Assembly (NCBI GenBank): GCA_025602915.1
Contig: JAHLJZ010000029.1
Location: 1-64,000 of the forward strand
Source of the DNA: Paraphysoderma sedebokerense
Lineage: Eukaryota > Blastocladiomycota > Physodermatomycetes > Physodermatales > Physodermataceae
Direction of reading: 5' to 3'
Length of the DNA: 64,000 bases
The first letter of the stretch is position 1. Each line of letters starts with the position of its first letter. A model generated the notes under the pieces. The model had not been told where the DNA came from and did no database searches. It saw only the letters and a list, made by a program, of their open reading frames with translations. The position numbers were made by a program, and so were the translations under genes. This document shows positions 52,210 to 64,000 of the stretch, one piece after another.

Positions 52210-53549
52210 GGAACGTGCTTGAGACTCTGTTCAATGTTCATCGACTCACTTGAAATAGTAGTACATAAGAACGTCTGTACTCTATTGCAGGCGGTCCTTC
52301 GTCGCGTTTCCAAAGGATTGTCCGAGGATTCTGTTGTTAGATATCGAATTCAGTTGTAATAGCGGCTCTAGTGTGTAGTCATGGCTTTTGTAAATATACC
52401 TAATCAAGTAATCTGAAGGGAGGGTGGAATGGAATATTGGAATCTTGTATTCATAGTCATCAGATTATGTACAGCAATATTGTCAATTACAAACTGTGTA
52501 CATTATAAGACAATTCAAATGTATGAAATAATGGTATTTTTGGAAGATGTTAAGAGAACTTGTAGCGCAATCGATTGCTGAAGTGGACAAAATATGGCAA
52601 TTAATTGATTTCTTTGTGTCTCATTTATACTGATGCGCCTCGATACTGCATAGGCCTGTTCCATTTTCAGTTACGTCCCACAGCATATCACTAATTCAAC
52701 GATTCCTATCGATTCCCTCGGTAGTTTGAGTTCTGATAGTGTTGCTCATGCTCATCACAATAGTATCGACGCAAGCCACAATCTAGCTTTCCTTCGCCCC
52801 GTCTTCCCTTCGCCCGGTCTTCCCTTCGCCCCTTCGCCGCAGATACACCATGTCCATATTCCTCGATAGTATCAACAAAATGGATTTTTCGCTGTCGCAT
52901 GATGTCGGTGGTTCCGCAACGCGCGCTTGAAACAGGCACCGATAGTTCCGTCATTCCCCCTCGCGTCGCGGCAATGCAGTGCGCATCTTTAAGCTTCCAC
53001 CTCCAATCATATCATCTGAGCAATGAATGGCACCGTTGTCTGCTATTATCCCCTCATGAATATGAATCAGCCTGTTTGGTTGCTGTGCCATATCGGCAGT
53101 TTTATTCGGAGCTTCTTGTCACAGGTTCAGCGCTTATTTGTCGTTGCAGATGCTACTGGGTTTCCGTTGATGTTGCAAAAGTTTTCATAAGGAATTCATC
53201 TATGTCCATCGTTCTTCACATAACGTCGGTTCATCGATATCCATAGCTTGAGTTTCGCTTTGAAGAAACCTTCTGCCGTTCGACACCGTTTTCCAGTCTA
53301 CGTTACTCAAGAAACAACGACGTTACTCAAGGAACAACGAACCATACTCAAAACTGAACTATTTATTGTCAGCATAAATACCAAACCTTTATGTTATATC
53401 TATTTAACGGCAAACTGAATCAGTTGTAACATCAATTATTCCCTCGATTCGACTGACTCTCACCCAACATACTCTCAACGCACAAATACTGTAAATCGAC
53501 TCATTCGTTTTAAATATCCTCCTAATTTTATCCTTACATATCCAATACA
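52210..53549. other. Intergenic region MYND/GPI protein
   Basis: About 1.3 kb. The minus-strand frame 52706-52954 is translated from a short tandem repeat (52790-52838) plus flanks and is not called as a gene. The overlapping plus frame 52899-53246 has no similarity. A short duplication, GTTACTCAA-GAAACAACGA-like, occurs at 53303-53342. Confidence 0.4.
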
Positions 53550-54521
53550 ATGCACCTTCGAAGATTGATGTTACCTTCAACACCTACCGGATTACTCCTT
53601 CTAGTTCTCACGCTCTTTACATTATCAACCGACCATGCCTCATGTATGCCGCAATCTACGGACCCTCGTACCCCTCAAGTCGTTGCCGCCAACTCCTCTA
53701 CTAATGTAACCCCAACTACAGACGTGGCTTCAAAAGCTTCATCATCGTCAGCTAAAAATGCAGCGGGCCAGAGCCAGCAACCACCGATAGTTGGCGCCAA
53801 AGAGTTACCAAGCACACACCAGCAAGGTAGACTTGTCGTTATCAATTCCACGGCTTCAGATAATCCTGTCGGAACACCTTCGACCTCACCTTTGGGATCA
53901 CCTAGTGCAAAAGAGAGTGAGTCGCCGACGGTTAGTTTGCCTATAAGCGGTCAAACTCCGACATCTGAAAACGATTCGAATCCAGCAGGAAATGGGACTG
54001 TAGAGTCTCGTGTAGGTGAAAACCCGGCGAGGAATAATCCAGGAACATCTTTAACAACAGGGAACGGAGCGCAAAAAGGGACAGAAGGCCGTGAAGGAGG
54101 CAGCAGAAGTGGAGCTGACCCCGCCAAAGAGCAGAGCCGACGAGAAGAACCCACAGTCAAGGATACCGGCAAATTGTCAGCAGCATCCGTTCCTTCTGAT
54201 TCTAGTGCCGTGGTAGCTATCAGGGCATCCGAAATACCGCCTAGTAGCGATAGTCAATCCCCATCGGCCTCGGAATTGCGACCCAACCAACCAGCCTCTA
54301 TCCAGGACACCCCCCAGTCGTCGCCACCGAATGAAGCTGGAAAACGTTTGGAGTCTAATATGCCGAACATAGCGTCAGAAACAGGGGATGGAGCAAAGAA
54401 AAACGATCATGTAGTGCCATTGCTTTTGGAATGGGGCAGTCCTATCAACGGCGGCGAGAATATACTGCCCAACAGGATATGGACAGTACTGGCTGTCCTG
54501 GCTATAGGAATACTGTGGTAG
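53550..54521 (+). CDS. GPI-anchored Ser/Thr/Pro-rich surface protein
   Basis: Single exon, 323 aa. N-terminal signal peptide (LLLLVLTLFTLSTDHASC) and a C-terminal hydrophobic end (IWTVLAVLAIGILW) after a small-residue zone (NGGEN), the arrangement of a GPI-anchored protein. The body is low-complexity, rich in Ser, Thr, Pro, Gly, Asn and Glu, with several N-glycosylation sequons (NSST, NSTA, NGTV) and no catalytic motif, like a cell wall mucin or adhesin stalk. No family can be named. Confidence 0.75.
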   Translation: MHLRRLMLPSTPTGLLLLVLTLFTLSTDHASCMPQSTDPRTPQVVAANSSTNVTPTTDVASKASSSSAKNAAGQSQQPPIVGAKELPSTHQQGRLVVINSTASDNPVGTPSTSPLGSPSAKESESPTVSLPISGQTPTSENDSNPAGNGTVESRVGENPARNNPGTSLTTGNGAQKGTEGREGGSRSGADPAKEQSRREEPTVKDTGKLSAASVPSDSSAVVAIRASEIPPSSDSQSPSASELRPNQPASIQDTPQSSPPNEAGKRLESNMPNIASETGDGAKKNDHVVPLLLEWGSPINGGENILPNRIWTVLAVLAIGILW

Positions 54522-54759
54522 AGTTTCTGTAGAATAGATTAGATAATAAAATACGTTGTTGAATAACGTAAATAATGCTTTTTAGCCTATGAATAAATGA
54601 AATGAATCCAATGTCAGCTTACATCAAAATTGCAATAGTGACCCCTTTAACCGCGCCGGAGCCAACTGGCCTGTTTCTTTCAGGCATACTACTTGAGCCA
54701 TTCAGCTTCTCTACATACATACATAACATTCTCTGAAATTTAATAGTATTGTCTCAACA

Positions 54760-55636
54760 ATGTACGGACGACCATCTGTTTCAACGGCTCTTAAAAGGTT
54801 GATGACCGAATACAAAGGTTGACTGTTTCCTCCTATCGTTTCGTTCATCTTTTCTGTTCAACGACGTTATTAACGATTATCGCTGCGGGTTAGAATTAAC
54901 CGTAAACGCACCAGAAGGAATTACAGCAGGTCCGATAAGCGAAGATAGCTTTTTCGAATGGGAAGCTCTGATTGCGTTTGTATTGTATTTCATGTTCACA
55001 CTCGGCTTCGTCAAGTTATTTCTCGTCACTCTCATAGCGAAAGAGCGATAAGGATTGTTACAGCACCAGAATCTAATAAGTAATTTATTATCCTTTCTAC
55101 TTTTAGTGGGCCACCAGGAACACCGTATGAGAATGGAATGTTTAGTGCTGTTTTAAAGTTTCCGGCGGATTATCCCCTTTCACCGCCTTCCATGAAATTC
55201 ACTTGCGATATGTTTCATCCGAATGGTGAGTTCCGTGTCGTTCTTCCCTTAAATTTAGATTTATTAGTTCCAATTTCAAGATTCCTGATTTCCATTTGAA
55301 TGATATGACACAACAGTGTACAAGGACGGAACGGTTTGCATCAGTATACTTCATCCACCAGGTGAAGATCCAAACATGTACGAGTCTTCCAGCGAGCGAT
55401 GGTCTCCAGTTCAAAGTGTGGAAAAGATACTACTAAGTGTTGTCAGCATGCTTGCTGAACCTAATGATGAAAGTGGAGCGAATATTGATGCTTGTGTATG
55501 TTTCTTTATTCGTTTTCGTGCATAAAGAACTATGATTTACTTGGGCAAATCATTACTATAGAAAATATGGCGAAATGACAAGAACGAGTTTAACAAAATT
55601 GTACAGGATACTGTTAGGAAATCATTGGGACTGTGA
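54760..55636 (+). CDS. UBC7: Ubiquitin-conjugating enzyme E2, Ubc7/UBE2G2 type
   Basis: E2 enzyme of ER-associated degradation. Five exons, 54760-54817, 54894-54975, 55107-55225, 55317-55495, 55562-55636, joined in frame; about 170 aa. The core reads [59 protein letters not shown], then the active-site Cys in [19 protein letters not shown] with the acidic loop insertion typical of Ubc7, then [19 protein letters not shown] and a C-terminal KSLGL. Strong match to human UBE2G2. Confidence 0.95.
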
Positions 55637-56088
55637 TCTTGGTTGGCCTTGAGGAACAATAAAGTATCTGTTTAGCGTCGAAGTGTTTTCTATCTGCGTT
55701 TATGCGATGTGTATACCTTGTTTCCCCCAGTGGATCATTATTGAATTTTGTCTAGTCTAATTGACACCAAAGACTTTGCATGGTATTATACATCTTTTTC
55801 GCCAGCGCTCATCTCACAAATTTGAAGATTCAGATAGCATTCACGCATGTGCCGGATGGGGCATACGATTCTCATCTTCCAGTTTAAGTGATTGAATAAT
55901 TGAAGTACATTACTCCAAATAATAATTACCAGCTACATGACAATAATTAAAATTGAAAGACAGCAGCAGACACGAATCGCGCGACCCAGCAAAACTTGTT
56001 CCTCTCCAAACTCGCTCGTCGCTTGTTTCTTCCCGTTCTCTTTATCTCTCCTGCATACCAACTATACACACATACGAACGCAGCAATC
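55637..56088. other. Intergenic region Ubc7/gamma-tubulin
   Basis: Tandem genes; it contains the tubulin promoter. No other feature is seen. Confidence 0.35.
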
Positions 56089-58524
56089 ATGCCTCGAGAA
56101 CTCATCACATTGCAAGCCGGTCAGTGTGGGAATCAAAGTATGTTGTCCGCTTGTGTTGTCCTCAATTCTCAGTTGTTGGCGCATTATCGTCTTTTACCGT
56201 GGGATTGGCGGCTAGTTACATCGCATCTGCCAAAAACCCACCGATTCGTTTCAGTCTTCATGTTATTTCATCTATAATGGCTATAAAGAACTGTGAATTT
56301 AACAATCCCACTTGATTCCCTCAAATCGCCCCGAACTTTCAAATTGATTCAATCTGTTTGTTTGTTTTTCACATCTGACAACCTTCGCTGATAACCAATT
56401 TGTTAAACCCGATAACAACTGAACGCTTATGATGAATAGTCGGAAATGAGTTTTGGAAATTATTGTGCTCCGAACATGGAATTTCCCCCGATGGTATTCT
56501 CGAAGATTTCGCAACGGAAGGTCCCGGTGGTGCCGGTGACCGAAAGGATGTTTTCTTCTATCAAGTAAGGACCTATACGATGCATTGGATATGCATTATT
56601 AATTTCTCTTTCATAACCGTTTATTTAATTTATGTTTTAAACTGATTTTGATCTACTAGGCCGACGATAATCATTACATTCCCAGAGCAATTTTGCTGGA
56701 TTTAGAACCTCGCGTTATCAACAATATTTTGACATCCCCTTATTCGAATTTATACAATCCAGAAAATATTTATGTGTCTAAAGACGGTGGCGGTGCAGGA
56801 AATAATTGGGGAATGGGTTACAGTGCGGGTGAGAAAGTTTATGAAGAAATAATGGAAATGATCGATAGAGAAGCTGATGGAAGCGACTCCTTGGAGGTTA
56901 GTTTGATTTGAGCTACTTATTACGGCTTTTTCTTCCCATTTTCCTGTATGGTGCAGAAAACATGAAGTTTAATCAAATACTTCTCTATGCTAGGGTTTCA
57001 ATCTTCTCCATTCGATCGCCGGTGGTACCGGTTCGGGTCTGGGGTCGTACCTTCTTGAACGACTGAATGATCGATACCCCAAGAAGCTTATTCAAACATA
57101 TTCCGTTTTTCCGAACAACGAAGAGACAAGTGACGTCGTAGTTCAACCCTATAATTCAATTTTGAGTTTGAAAAGATTGACTTTGGGTGCTGATAGTGTG
57201 GTTTGTTACCCGTTTATTTCATTTAGCTCGTTTTGCCGGAAAGAATATTTGGTTAAGGTTATATCCTGCAATTTTAGGTTGTCCTTGATAACGCTGCCCT
57301 AAACCGCATTGTTGCCGATACATTGCACATTCAAAATCCAACATTCGTTCAAACAAATCAACTGGTTCGTTTATTTCTACCTTCTATCTCTCCTTCAAAG
57401 GTCTTTAACTCTGTTATCTTCACTTTTCGTAGGTGTCAACAGTCATGTCAGCTTCCACAGCCCCACTTCGTTATCCAGGCTATATGAACAACGATCTTGT
57501 CGGTCTCATTGCTAGCTTAATACCCACTCCCAGATGCCATTTCTTGACTACTAGTTATACTCCGTTCGGAAGTGAGCAGGTTGAAAAGGTACGTAATTCA
57601 TGAAACGACGATGTGGCATTTGCACCACCATTTTCATGCCTCCTTCGTGCCACGACTCCGGTCTTGGAGAGCTCAGGAAACTAAATTATCAAACTCGACA
57701 GGCAAAATCGGTTCGCAAGACTACCGTATTGGATGTAATGCGCCGACTTCTGCAACCTAAGAATAAAATGGTATCTACCAAGGAAACCAAGAAGAGTTGT
57801 TACATTTCTATTTTAAATATTATTCAAGGTGAAGCCGATCCTACCGATGTATGTTAGAATTCTGATGATGTCTTCTTCCTTTGCTTGGTCCAATTTCTGT
57901 AATTCATCTTGTTGACTTCTGTTCTGCATTGGACACCAACAGGTTCACAAGTCGCTTCTCCGAATCCGAGAACGCAGATTGGCACAATTTATCCCATGGG
58001 GACCTGCTTCGATCCAAGTTGCGCTGTCCAGGAAAAGTCCATACATTCAAACAAGCCATAAAGTCAGTGGCTTGATGTTGGCAAATCATACGAGTATAGC
58101 CGGTGTATGTTATCTTTCCCTTCTTCTTCTTATATTGCTTGCTTTTGTTGCACCTATCTACATCGACTAATGGTTTTGTACCCTTCTCTTCTCTTATGAC
58201 GTTGTATCCAGCTCTTTAAACGAACCTGTGATCAATACGATCGACTCCGAAAGCGAAATGCCTTCTTAGATCAGTACAAGAAATTGCCGTTATTTGAGGA
58301 TTCGTTAGATGAATTCGATTTATCAAGAGAGGTGGTGCAAGAATTGATAGACGAGTACACAGCTTGTGAAAGTCCAGACTATGCCAACTGGGTTCGTGTT
58401 CCTTCCTGTTTTCCCTGCCAGTTCACTTTCTATAGACACTCAGATTGAATCTCTAACGTATCGAATTGAATAATTTAGGGAGGAGCTACTTCGTCGTCGA
58501 AGCAACCTGTTGGTTCATCGTAGA
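56089..58524 (+). CDS. TUBG: Gamma-tubulin
   Basis: Microtubule nucleator of the spindle pole or centrosome. Ten exons: 56089-56138, 56440-56564, 56660-56896, 56994-57200, 57278-57364, 57433-57588, 57702-57848, 57943-58104, 58212-58391, 58479-58524, all in frame. Landmarks: [40 protein letters not shown], the GTP-binding loop [57 protein letters not shown] (a gamma-specific segment), [36 protein letters not shown]. Length and motifs are normal; the tail after YANWGG is Ser-rich and variable, as in other gamma-tubulins. The first intron is about 300 nt, long for this locus. Confidence 0.97.
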
Positions 58525-59431
58525 TCTGTGATATGACCTCAACTGTACTTTTTCCAAGAGATTGACTGTACTTTTGCTGTACTGAAGGCATGAAGTCCCA
58601 GTGTTGTTCGTGCTCTTGTGAATAATTGATCAAGCAAGACATGGGGTAAATAAATCATTTGTATATAATTTTTCAATGTTAGTTCAGTAAATCATTGAAG
58701 TGAAGAGCATTGGCTTGAATGTTGATGAATTGCGTATGCCAATTGTCTATGATATTTCCGTTCTCAATATCTGATCTGCTAGTGCGTAGCCAGGCGGTCA
58801 TTTACGGGGTGAAAATACCAATGAGTATTGTATATCGCTGATATTTGTAAGCAACAACGAGGTGACGTCGTCAGATAAGTAACGCTGAATTAAAATCATT
58901 GATTCCAGTAGGCGATTTATCTGCGGTTGTCGACCTGCAGTATTCACATGCTTTGGATTCGCAATCTGTTGATCTATTGATAGTACGGTCAGTGTTTACG
59001 AAACGCAGCCGTAGCATTCAATTCTCAATATTAAGTTCGTCAGATTGTTCCGGTTGATTACAATCCGTAAATCAGCGGTATAGGACCTTTCGAATCTGAT
59101 TGTCGAGTGACCCCAGGCGATGACTCCGTATCATTCTGTAAAAGTGAACAGTATACACAGTCCTGGAATAATTTATTCGGGATAAAGGCCACATTGACAT
59201 CATGTCAATTATCGATACCTTGGGGTCGTTTCGAGCTACCGCCATCCACAGATTGTTCGCCGCACTCCCCATCAAGCTTATTTCAGGTATCTTCGGCACC
59301 GCCTTTGTGATTGCGGCATCGGAAGGAGGTTTAACATCATTAACTTTTTGAAACAGAAGCATGCTCATCCGAGAGAAAGGGATGCATTTATATGCCGGGA
59401 AGTGTTTTTTTTTCGTGTGCAATAGCTTGCA
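58525..59431. other. Intergenic region gamma-tubulin/B2
   Basis: No gene is supported. Frames at 59072-59422 and 59107-59310 overlap on opposite strands and end at the B2 start; they are taken as shadows. Confidence 0.4.
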
Positions 59432-60917
59432 ATGTATTCTCTACTTTTGACGGCGTTTACCCTTAGTGTACTGTCTGCCGGCATTTCAGTTTTTGGAGCT
59501 GAACTGGAAAGCGTTTCGATTGAAGTCAGTAATGCTGATATATCTTCCACTATTCCAAACGACAACTCTGCGAATTATTGCTTTAAGGATGTAGTTTGTC
59601 AAACCGAAACTGATTACATTAAGGAATTTAAAATTGAGCCTATTCGATGGACGCTCAACAAACCTGTTACTCTGACATTCCGAACTACTGACAAATCTGA
59701 TCGGTGGAGATTTGTCAACTTAGCCGTACACCAGGTACTGGAGCGAGAAAGCTCAAATGTACCTAAACATGTATTCAAAGGGTTTATTTTGAGGGGATTC
59801 CCTGAAATGGAAGTACAACCTAAAAAGAAATACAAGGCCACTTTTGTTCCGCCTTATTTTTGGAAAGGTGGAAAGTATTTATTAACTTTATCTCTTCACA
59901 AAGATGGAAGGGTAAGCATATTTAAATTTTGATTTTCGTGTTCAAATGAGCGTTGACAGGCCTATTTGGGCATTTCATAGGATTGGGAAGAGACAACACC
60001 TGGTGGTTTGCTAGGTTATAATACTTTTGAGCAGGAATTTGTGGTGCAAGCTGCCGCCGAGGCAGACATTACCTTTGATAAAGTAGACCCTCTGCCTCTT
60101 CCGGACGAGTCATCTTCTGATGGAATCAACCGTCAAAATCACAAGGATACCACCGATAGTGAAACCGATACGTTCCGTACGATATTAAGCAATATGCGTT
60201 CACCGTCGGACGTCTGCAATTTCTGTCAAAGTTTCAGTGATGCTCGCAAGAACTGTAAGATGATATTCGACACAACCGTTCATCAACATAAACCATCCTC
60301 CGCCGTCAGTCTCCAGCAAATCTGCTCAATTGGAAGGCTTGAATCGAAGTTGCATGAACTTAGAGTAAAATATAAAGGTCTACCGATTTCCTTTACTCAT
60401 CGTCCGGATAATAAGAAAGCTTGGATTGATGAGGCGAAGAAAGATTTGAAAGATCACGAATTACTTTGGACACGGACAACGTTTCTTACATATGTTACGA
60501 AGTATTTGTCAGGACTATTAGACGAGGCGGCAGGTGCCATGGGAGTATTTTTCATTGAGTTTGGCCTTCTTCGAAGGTTTTTGGAGATGCCAGTGTACGG
60601 ACTACAGACCATCCCAGAGATTAATAGAGTTACCGATGAGTTAATGGAATTACCGTCGAAGCCGGAGTTTAAAGAGAAATTAATGGAAAAATTCTTTCAT
60701 AAGTACAAAGATCGTTTGGCCTTACTTGGTTTCAGCAGTCCTGCAGGGTAAGTGAATTCCGAAGTTTTAAACTGATGCTATTTGATTTCAATTAACAAAC
60801 GACACTACGTTTCGTAGAGCCGTGTCTATCATCTTGAAAAACGAGCAGATTGTCTCTGAAGATGAGCCGGAATACACAAAATGGATACAGGCTATTATGA
60901 GGGCATGGAAACTGTAA
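59432..60917 (+). CDS. Secreted family B, copy 2 (B2)
   Basis: Three exons, 59432-59911, 59981-60747, 60818-60917, 448 aa. Signal peptide (MYSLLLTAFTLSVLSAGIS), then VSIEVSNAD, as in B3. The first domain has CFKDVVCQTETDYI, EPIRWTLNKPVTLTF, LAVHQVLERE, PKHVFKGFILRG and ATFVPPYFWKGGKYLLTLS. Across the first intron follows DWEETTPGG, then NTFEQEFVVQAAAEADITF, VCNFCQSFSDARKNC, SLQQICSIGRLESKL and a helical half. The third exon ends WIQAIMRAWKL. It is closest to B3 and about 600 bases from it in tandem. The first domain looks like an immunoglobulin-type sandwich; no enzyme motif is seen. Secreted effector or surface role is inference. Confidence 0.82.
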
Positions 60918-61499
60918 TATTACTTGTAATAGGCGCAATTCCCAAATTTGAATTGATATATTTCAAATGATAGACTTTTGATGTAATGAGGCGTCAGTGA
61001 TTTGCAAAATATGCTCTGCGAAAATCATCATCTGATACAATTTCATCCCTATGAGCTTACCTTACAGAAACCTAACATGATTAGTGAACAAAATATTATA
61101 ACTATCGAACCATGAAAATATCATTCAAGGACAAAAACGCGAACTATGGTTTCTCGCACTTATATGTCGTAACTCGTAAGTTTTAAGGAAAATGTTCAAC
61201 GACGTGGCAGATTCGTATCAGAATGACAAAGGATTTATTGACTTGACTTCTCTGTATAGCAATGTCAAATGTTCGACTACATTTTGACAAGGAGCCTCTA
61301 TGATTTTGCTGGAAACAGGGGAGAACAATACGTGATGCCACATCTCTTATTGTTCGTGGGAGCTTATCGCAAAAATATTCCCTCGACACAATTGTTCTCC
61401 GGTGTCAAAATCATAAGTTTATTAGCACACAAAAAAAAGTAGCAGAGGAGAGTGAAATGTATAAATACGATAGATATCTTTTGAAAGCGGTGGCTTGCG
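60918..61499. other. Intergenic region B2/B3
   Basis: Spacer of the tandem pair. A TATAAATA at about 61460 lies about 40 bases before the B3 start. No gene is supported. Confidence 0.4.
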
Positions 61500-62964
61500 A
61501 TGTACCCTTTGCTCTTAAAGCTGTTGGTTCTGGTTGCGCTGTCAGGCCGCATTTTAGTCCTCGGATCGGAACGGGTTCCAGTTACAATTGAAGTCAGTGA
61601 TAATGACGATTCTTCTCTAGATTCAGCGCATTATTGTCCCGACGATGTTGTTTGTCGAAGCGAAACTGAATACATTCAGGATGTAACGATTAATCCTGTT
61701 CAATGGACACTTGACAAACCAGTTACATTCTCTTTTCGAATTACACACAAATCTATCCGTTGGCGAATTGTCAACTTGGCGGTCCACCATGTACTCGATA
61801 GAGAAGAATCCGATGTCCCTAGGCATGTGTTCAAAGGCTTCATTTTAAGGGGTAATCCACAGTTGGAAGTAGGTCCCGGCAAGAGATACAAGGCAACTTT
61901 TGTACCACCTTATTTTTGGAAAAGTGGAAAATATCTGCTGACTTTATCGCTCATGAAACAAGCTAGGGTTGGTATCTCCGCTTGCCCTGGTTGTTCGCGC
62001 AAAATAATGACTTATTAATTTAATAGGACTGGGAGGCGACAAAACCAGGTGGTATGAAGGGTTGGAATACTTTTGAGCAGGAATTTGTGGTGCAAGCCGC
62101 AGCAGAAGCAGACGTCTCGTTCAATAGAGTAGGGTTGCTACCTTTTCCAATAGAGTCAGTCCCTACTGGATTCAATTATAGAGATGACAGAGATACCACC
62201 GAATTGGAATTGGACGTTTTTCGGTTGATTTTACGGAAGTTCCGCTCAGCAACAGAAGTTTGCAACTTCTGCCAAAGTTTCAGTAGTGCTCGCAAAAAGT
62301 GTAAAATCATTTTTGACACCGCCGCTCATCCGCATAAGAAGACACTTTCTGACGTCAGCCTGCAGCAAATCTGCTCTATCGGAGCACTTGAATCTCGATT
62401 GCACGAACTGACAGTGAAATATCAGGGCCTACCGCATTTCTACAAGGATCGACCCAAAATTCAAGATCATTGGCTTGAGGTAGAGCAGAAAAATTTAATG
62501 GATCATGAAATTATTTGGACTCAAGAGATATTACTCGAACATGTAACAAAGTATTTGTCCGGATTACTTGATGAGGCCTCAAGTGCCATGGGACTGTTTT
62601 TTGTTGAGCTCGGCCTTCCTCAGAAGCTTTTGGAAATGCGCGTAAACGGACGGCAGACAATCGCAGAGATCAATAGAGCCACCGAGAAGTTGATCGCGCT
62701 ACCTTCAAAGGCTGAGTTTAAAGAAAAGTTGATGAAAAAGTTTTTTCACAAATATGAAAAACGCTTGGCATTACTTGGATTCAACAGTCCAGCAGGGTGA
62801 GTGTATTTCTGCATATCTTAAATATAGCTTTCTTACCTGACACAGTAGATATCACTCATCGTAGGGCGGTTTCAATTATATTGAATGGCGAAGCGGTCAA
62901 TTACGAAATTGAACCGGAATATACAAAATGGATTCAAGCCATAATGAGAGCGTGGGATTTATAG
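61500..62964 (+). CDS. Secreted family B, copy 3 (B3)
   Basis: Three exons, 61500-61967, 62027-62796, 62865-62964, 445 aa, with the same splice positions as B1 and B2. Signal peptide MYPLLLKLLVLVALSG, then VTIEVSDND. Conserved blocks: CPDDVVCRSETEYI, NPVQWTLDKPVTFSF, LAVHHVLDREE, PRHVFKGFILRG, ATFVPPYFWKSGKYLLTLS; second exon DWEATKPGG, NTFEQEFVVQAAAEADVSF, VCNFCQSFSSARKKC, SLQQICSIGALESRL. It ends WIQAIMRAWDL. Function unknown; the extreme conservation of single-residue spacing around the cysteines argues for a folded extracellular protein. Confidence 0.82.
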
Positions 62965-64000
62965 CACTATGGGTCCCAGTATTTCTCGGCTAATGTTAAA
63001 ACTACCTTTGAAATAATATACTACAATTGTTATCAATGCTACTACAAATTGTATTATACTTTGAAATATGGTGAAAATTATTTCGCTAATAACAATACAT
63101 TCTTGGATCCACTCCTATGCATATATCGTGTTATCACTCATCGAGACGACTGCTTGGGTATCGAGTCTCGGGTAAGTCAGTTTATTGGTGGCATTTCGTC
63201 CATGGAAGTAGGTGACAGCGATCGGAAATACCGAGACCGAGTGATGAACAGCGGCGTGCAATTGAACCTCAATCCCTGATAGTATATCTGACTCTTTGTT
63301 CTTCTGTCTTGCAACAATACAAAATCAATTGGGTAGATTTGCTGTTATATTTTCCACTATACTTTTGACAGGAGTCGCAATAGCTTGTGGACGGTATTCG
63401 GTGATACGTAGGTTAAATTTAAATGAATATGCCGGATGTAATAATGCAATATAACGCAATCATAACGACTGCGCTACTTTACCTCAAATCTCATTTGCCT
63501 TCTCTGCATGTTAGGCTAATCCACTAATATGTATTTAATTAATTAGTGACCCAGTAACGTAAGCGATACGTCAGGATCTTATGATATAGAGAGAAGCAAA
63601 CACTAGAGGAAACGGCAGAAAAGATAATATAACTATTTACGACTTTTATACGGTGAAGAACAACAAGTTTTCGTTATTTCTTTTTTCAACAGAAATTCAG
63701 AACAGTTAGACAATATAGGTAGTAGTTGTAATCTGATATCTTTGGCTAGTAATACTAATGTTTAACGAGTGTTTAATTCCTTAGACGATATAGTTTTACA
63801 ATTAAAAAAGTGAATGTGTTTTTCCAATTTTATGGTTTTGCCTGCTACATCAGCTGTACAGATGGAACTACAGATGGAATTGGCAGATTAGTGAGTCTAA
63901 GAATTATGGTGGCTTTCATTATTTATTTTTTGTTGCAATAAGTTCTATATCATCCATTTTAAAATGGACTATCTTTTGGTATTTTCATCAGGCTATAGAA
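62965..64000. other. 3' flank of family B array
   Basis: AT-rich with one 76-codon chance frame at 63049-63279. I see no gene, RNA gene or mobile element. Confidence 0.4.

Noticed and set aside
52706-52954. Minus-strand frame with RKIHFVDTIEEYGHG, reminiscent of a phosphatase-1 docking motif
   Set aside because: Half of the frame comes from a short tandem repeat, and there is no signature beyond a four-residue motif.

Overview
The window is nuclear DNA of a eukaryote, most likely an early-diverging (non-Dikarya) fungus. Evidence for a fungus: two Pho89-type Na+/phosphate symporters, a CTR copper transporter with a long Cys-rich ectodomain, a Kgd4 orthologue, a proteinase-K-type subtilase, a UBP12/USP15-type deubiquitinase, a GPI-anchored Ser/Pro-rich surface protein and an eL18 gene whose first exon is only the start codon. 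Genes are dense, on both strands, and split by short GT-AG introns (about 50-120 nt, donors mostly GTATGT, GTAAGT or GTTTGT). Retention of CDK10 and a FIST-like protein fits a basal lineage. The species cannot be fixed from the sequence.

Layout. 1-9.1 kb: three minus-strand copies of a secreted protein family (called A here: A1, A2, A3), with a CDK10 kinase between A1 and A2. 10.1-16.9 kb: three tandem plus-strand copies of an unrecognised membrane family with about 12 spans (C1-C3). 17.4-29 kb: a USP15-like ubiquitin protease, mitochondrial glutaredoxin Grx5, a FIST-like protein and exocyst Sec6. 30.9-39.5 kb: Pho89 copy 1, CTR copper transporter, Kgd4 and a subtilisin. 39.7-48.5 kb: an unrecognised protein, secreted family B copy 1, a second Pho89 (minus) and Tim50. 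49.5-58.5 kb: ribosomal protein eL18, a MYND-finger protein, a GPI-anchored mucin-like protein, the E2 enzyme Ubc7 and gamma-tubulin. 59.4-63 kb: family B copies 2 and 3. The last kilobase is empty.

Two gene worlds are mixed. Conserved single-copy genes (cell cycle, ubiquitin, secretion, mitochondrion, translation, ion transport) are interleaved with three multicopy families that I cannot place in a named family. Families A and B carry signal peptides and look like exported effectors or surface proteins. Family A has a block (FxGWHG, then a helix ending in SIQxxI or TIQEGI, then DGFxxxD) that resembles the NAD-binding core of H-Y-E-class (diphtheria toxin/PARP-like) ADP-ribosyltransferases, so it may be a secreted ART-like effector family. 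Family C is a polytopic membrane family in which copies 1 and 3 share a sharply bounded, near-identical tract, the mark of recent gene conversion. The promoters of the copper transporter and of Pho89 copy 1 share a clustered GGTGAAC motif plus CCAAT boxes, suggesting common nutrient-responsive control.
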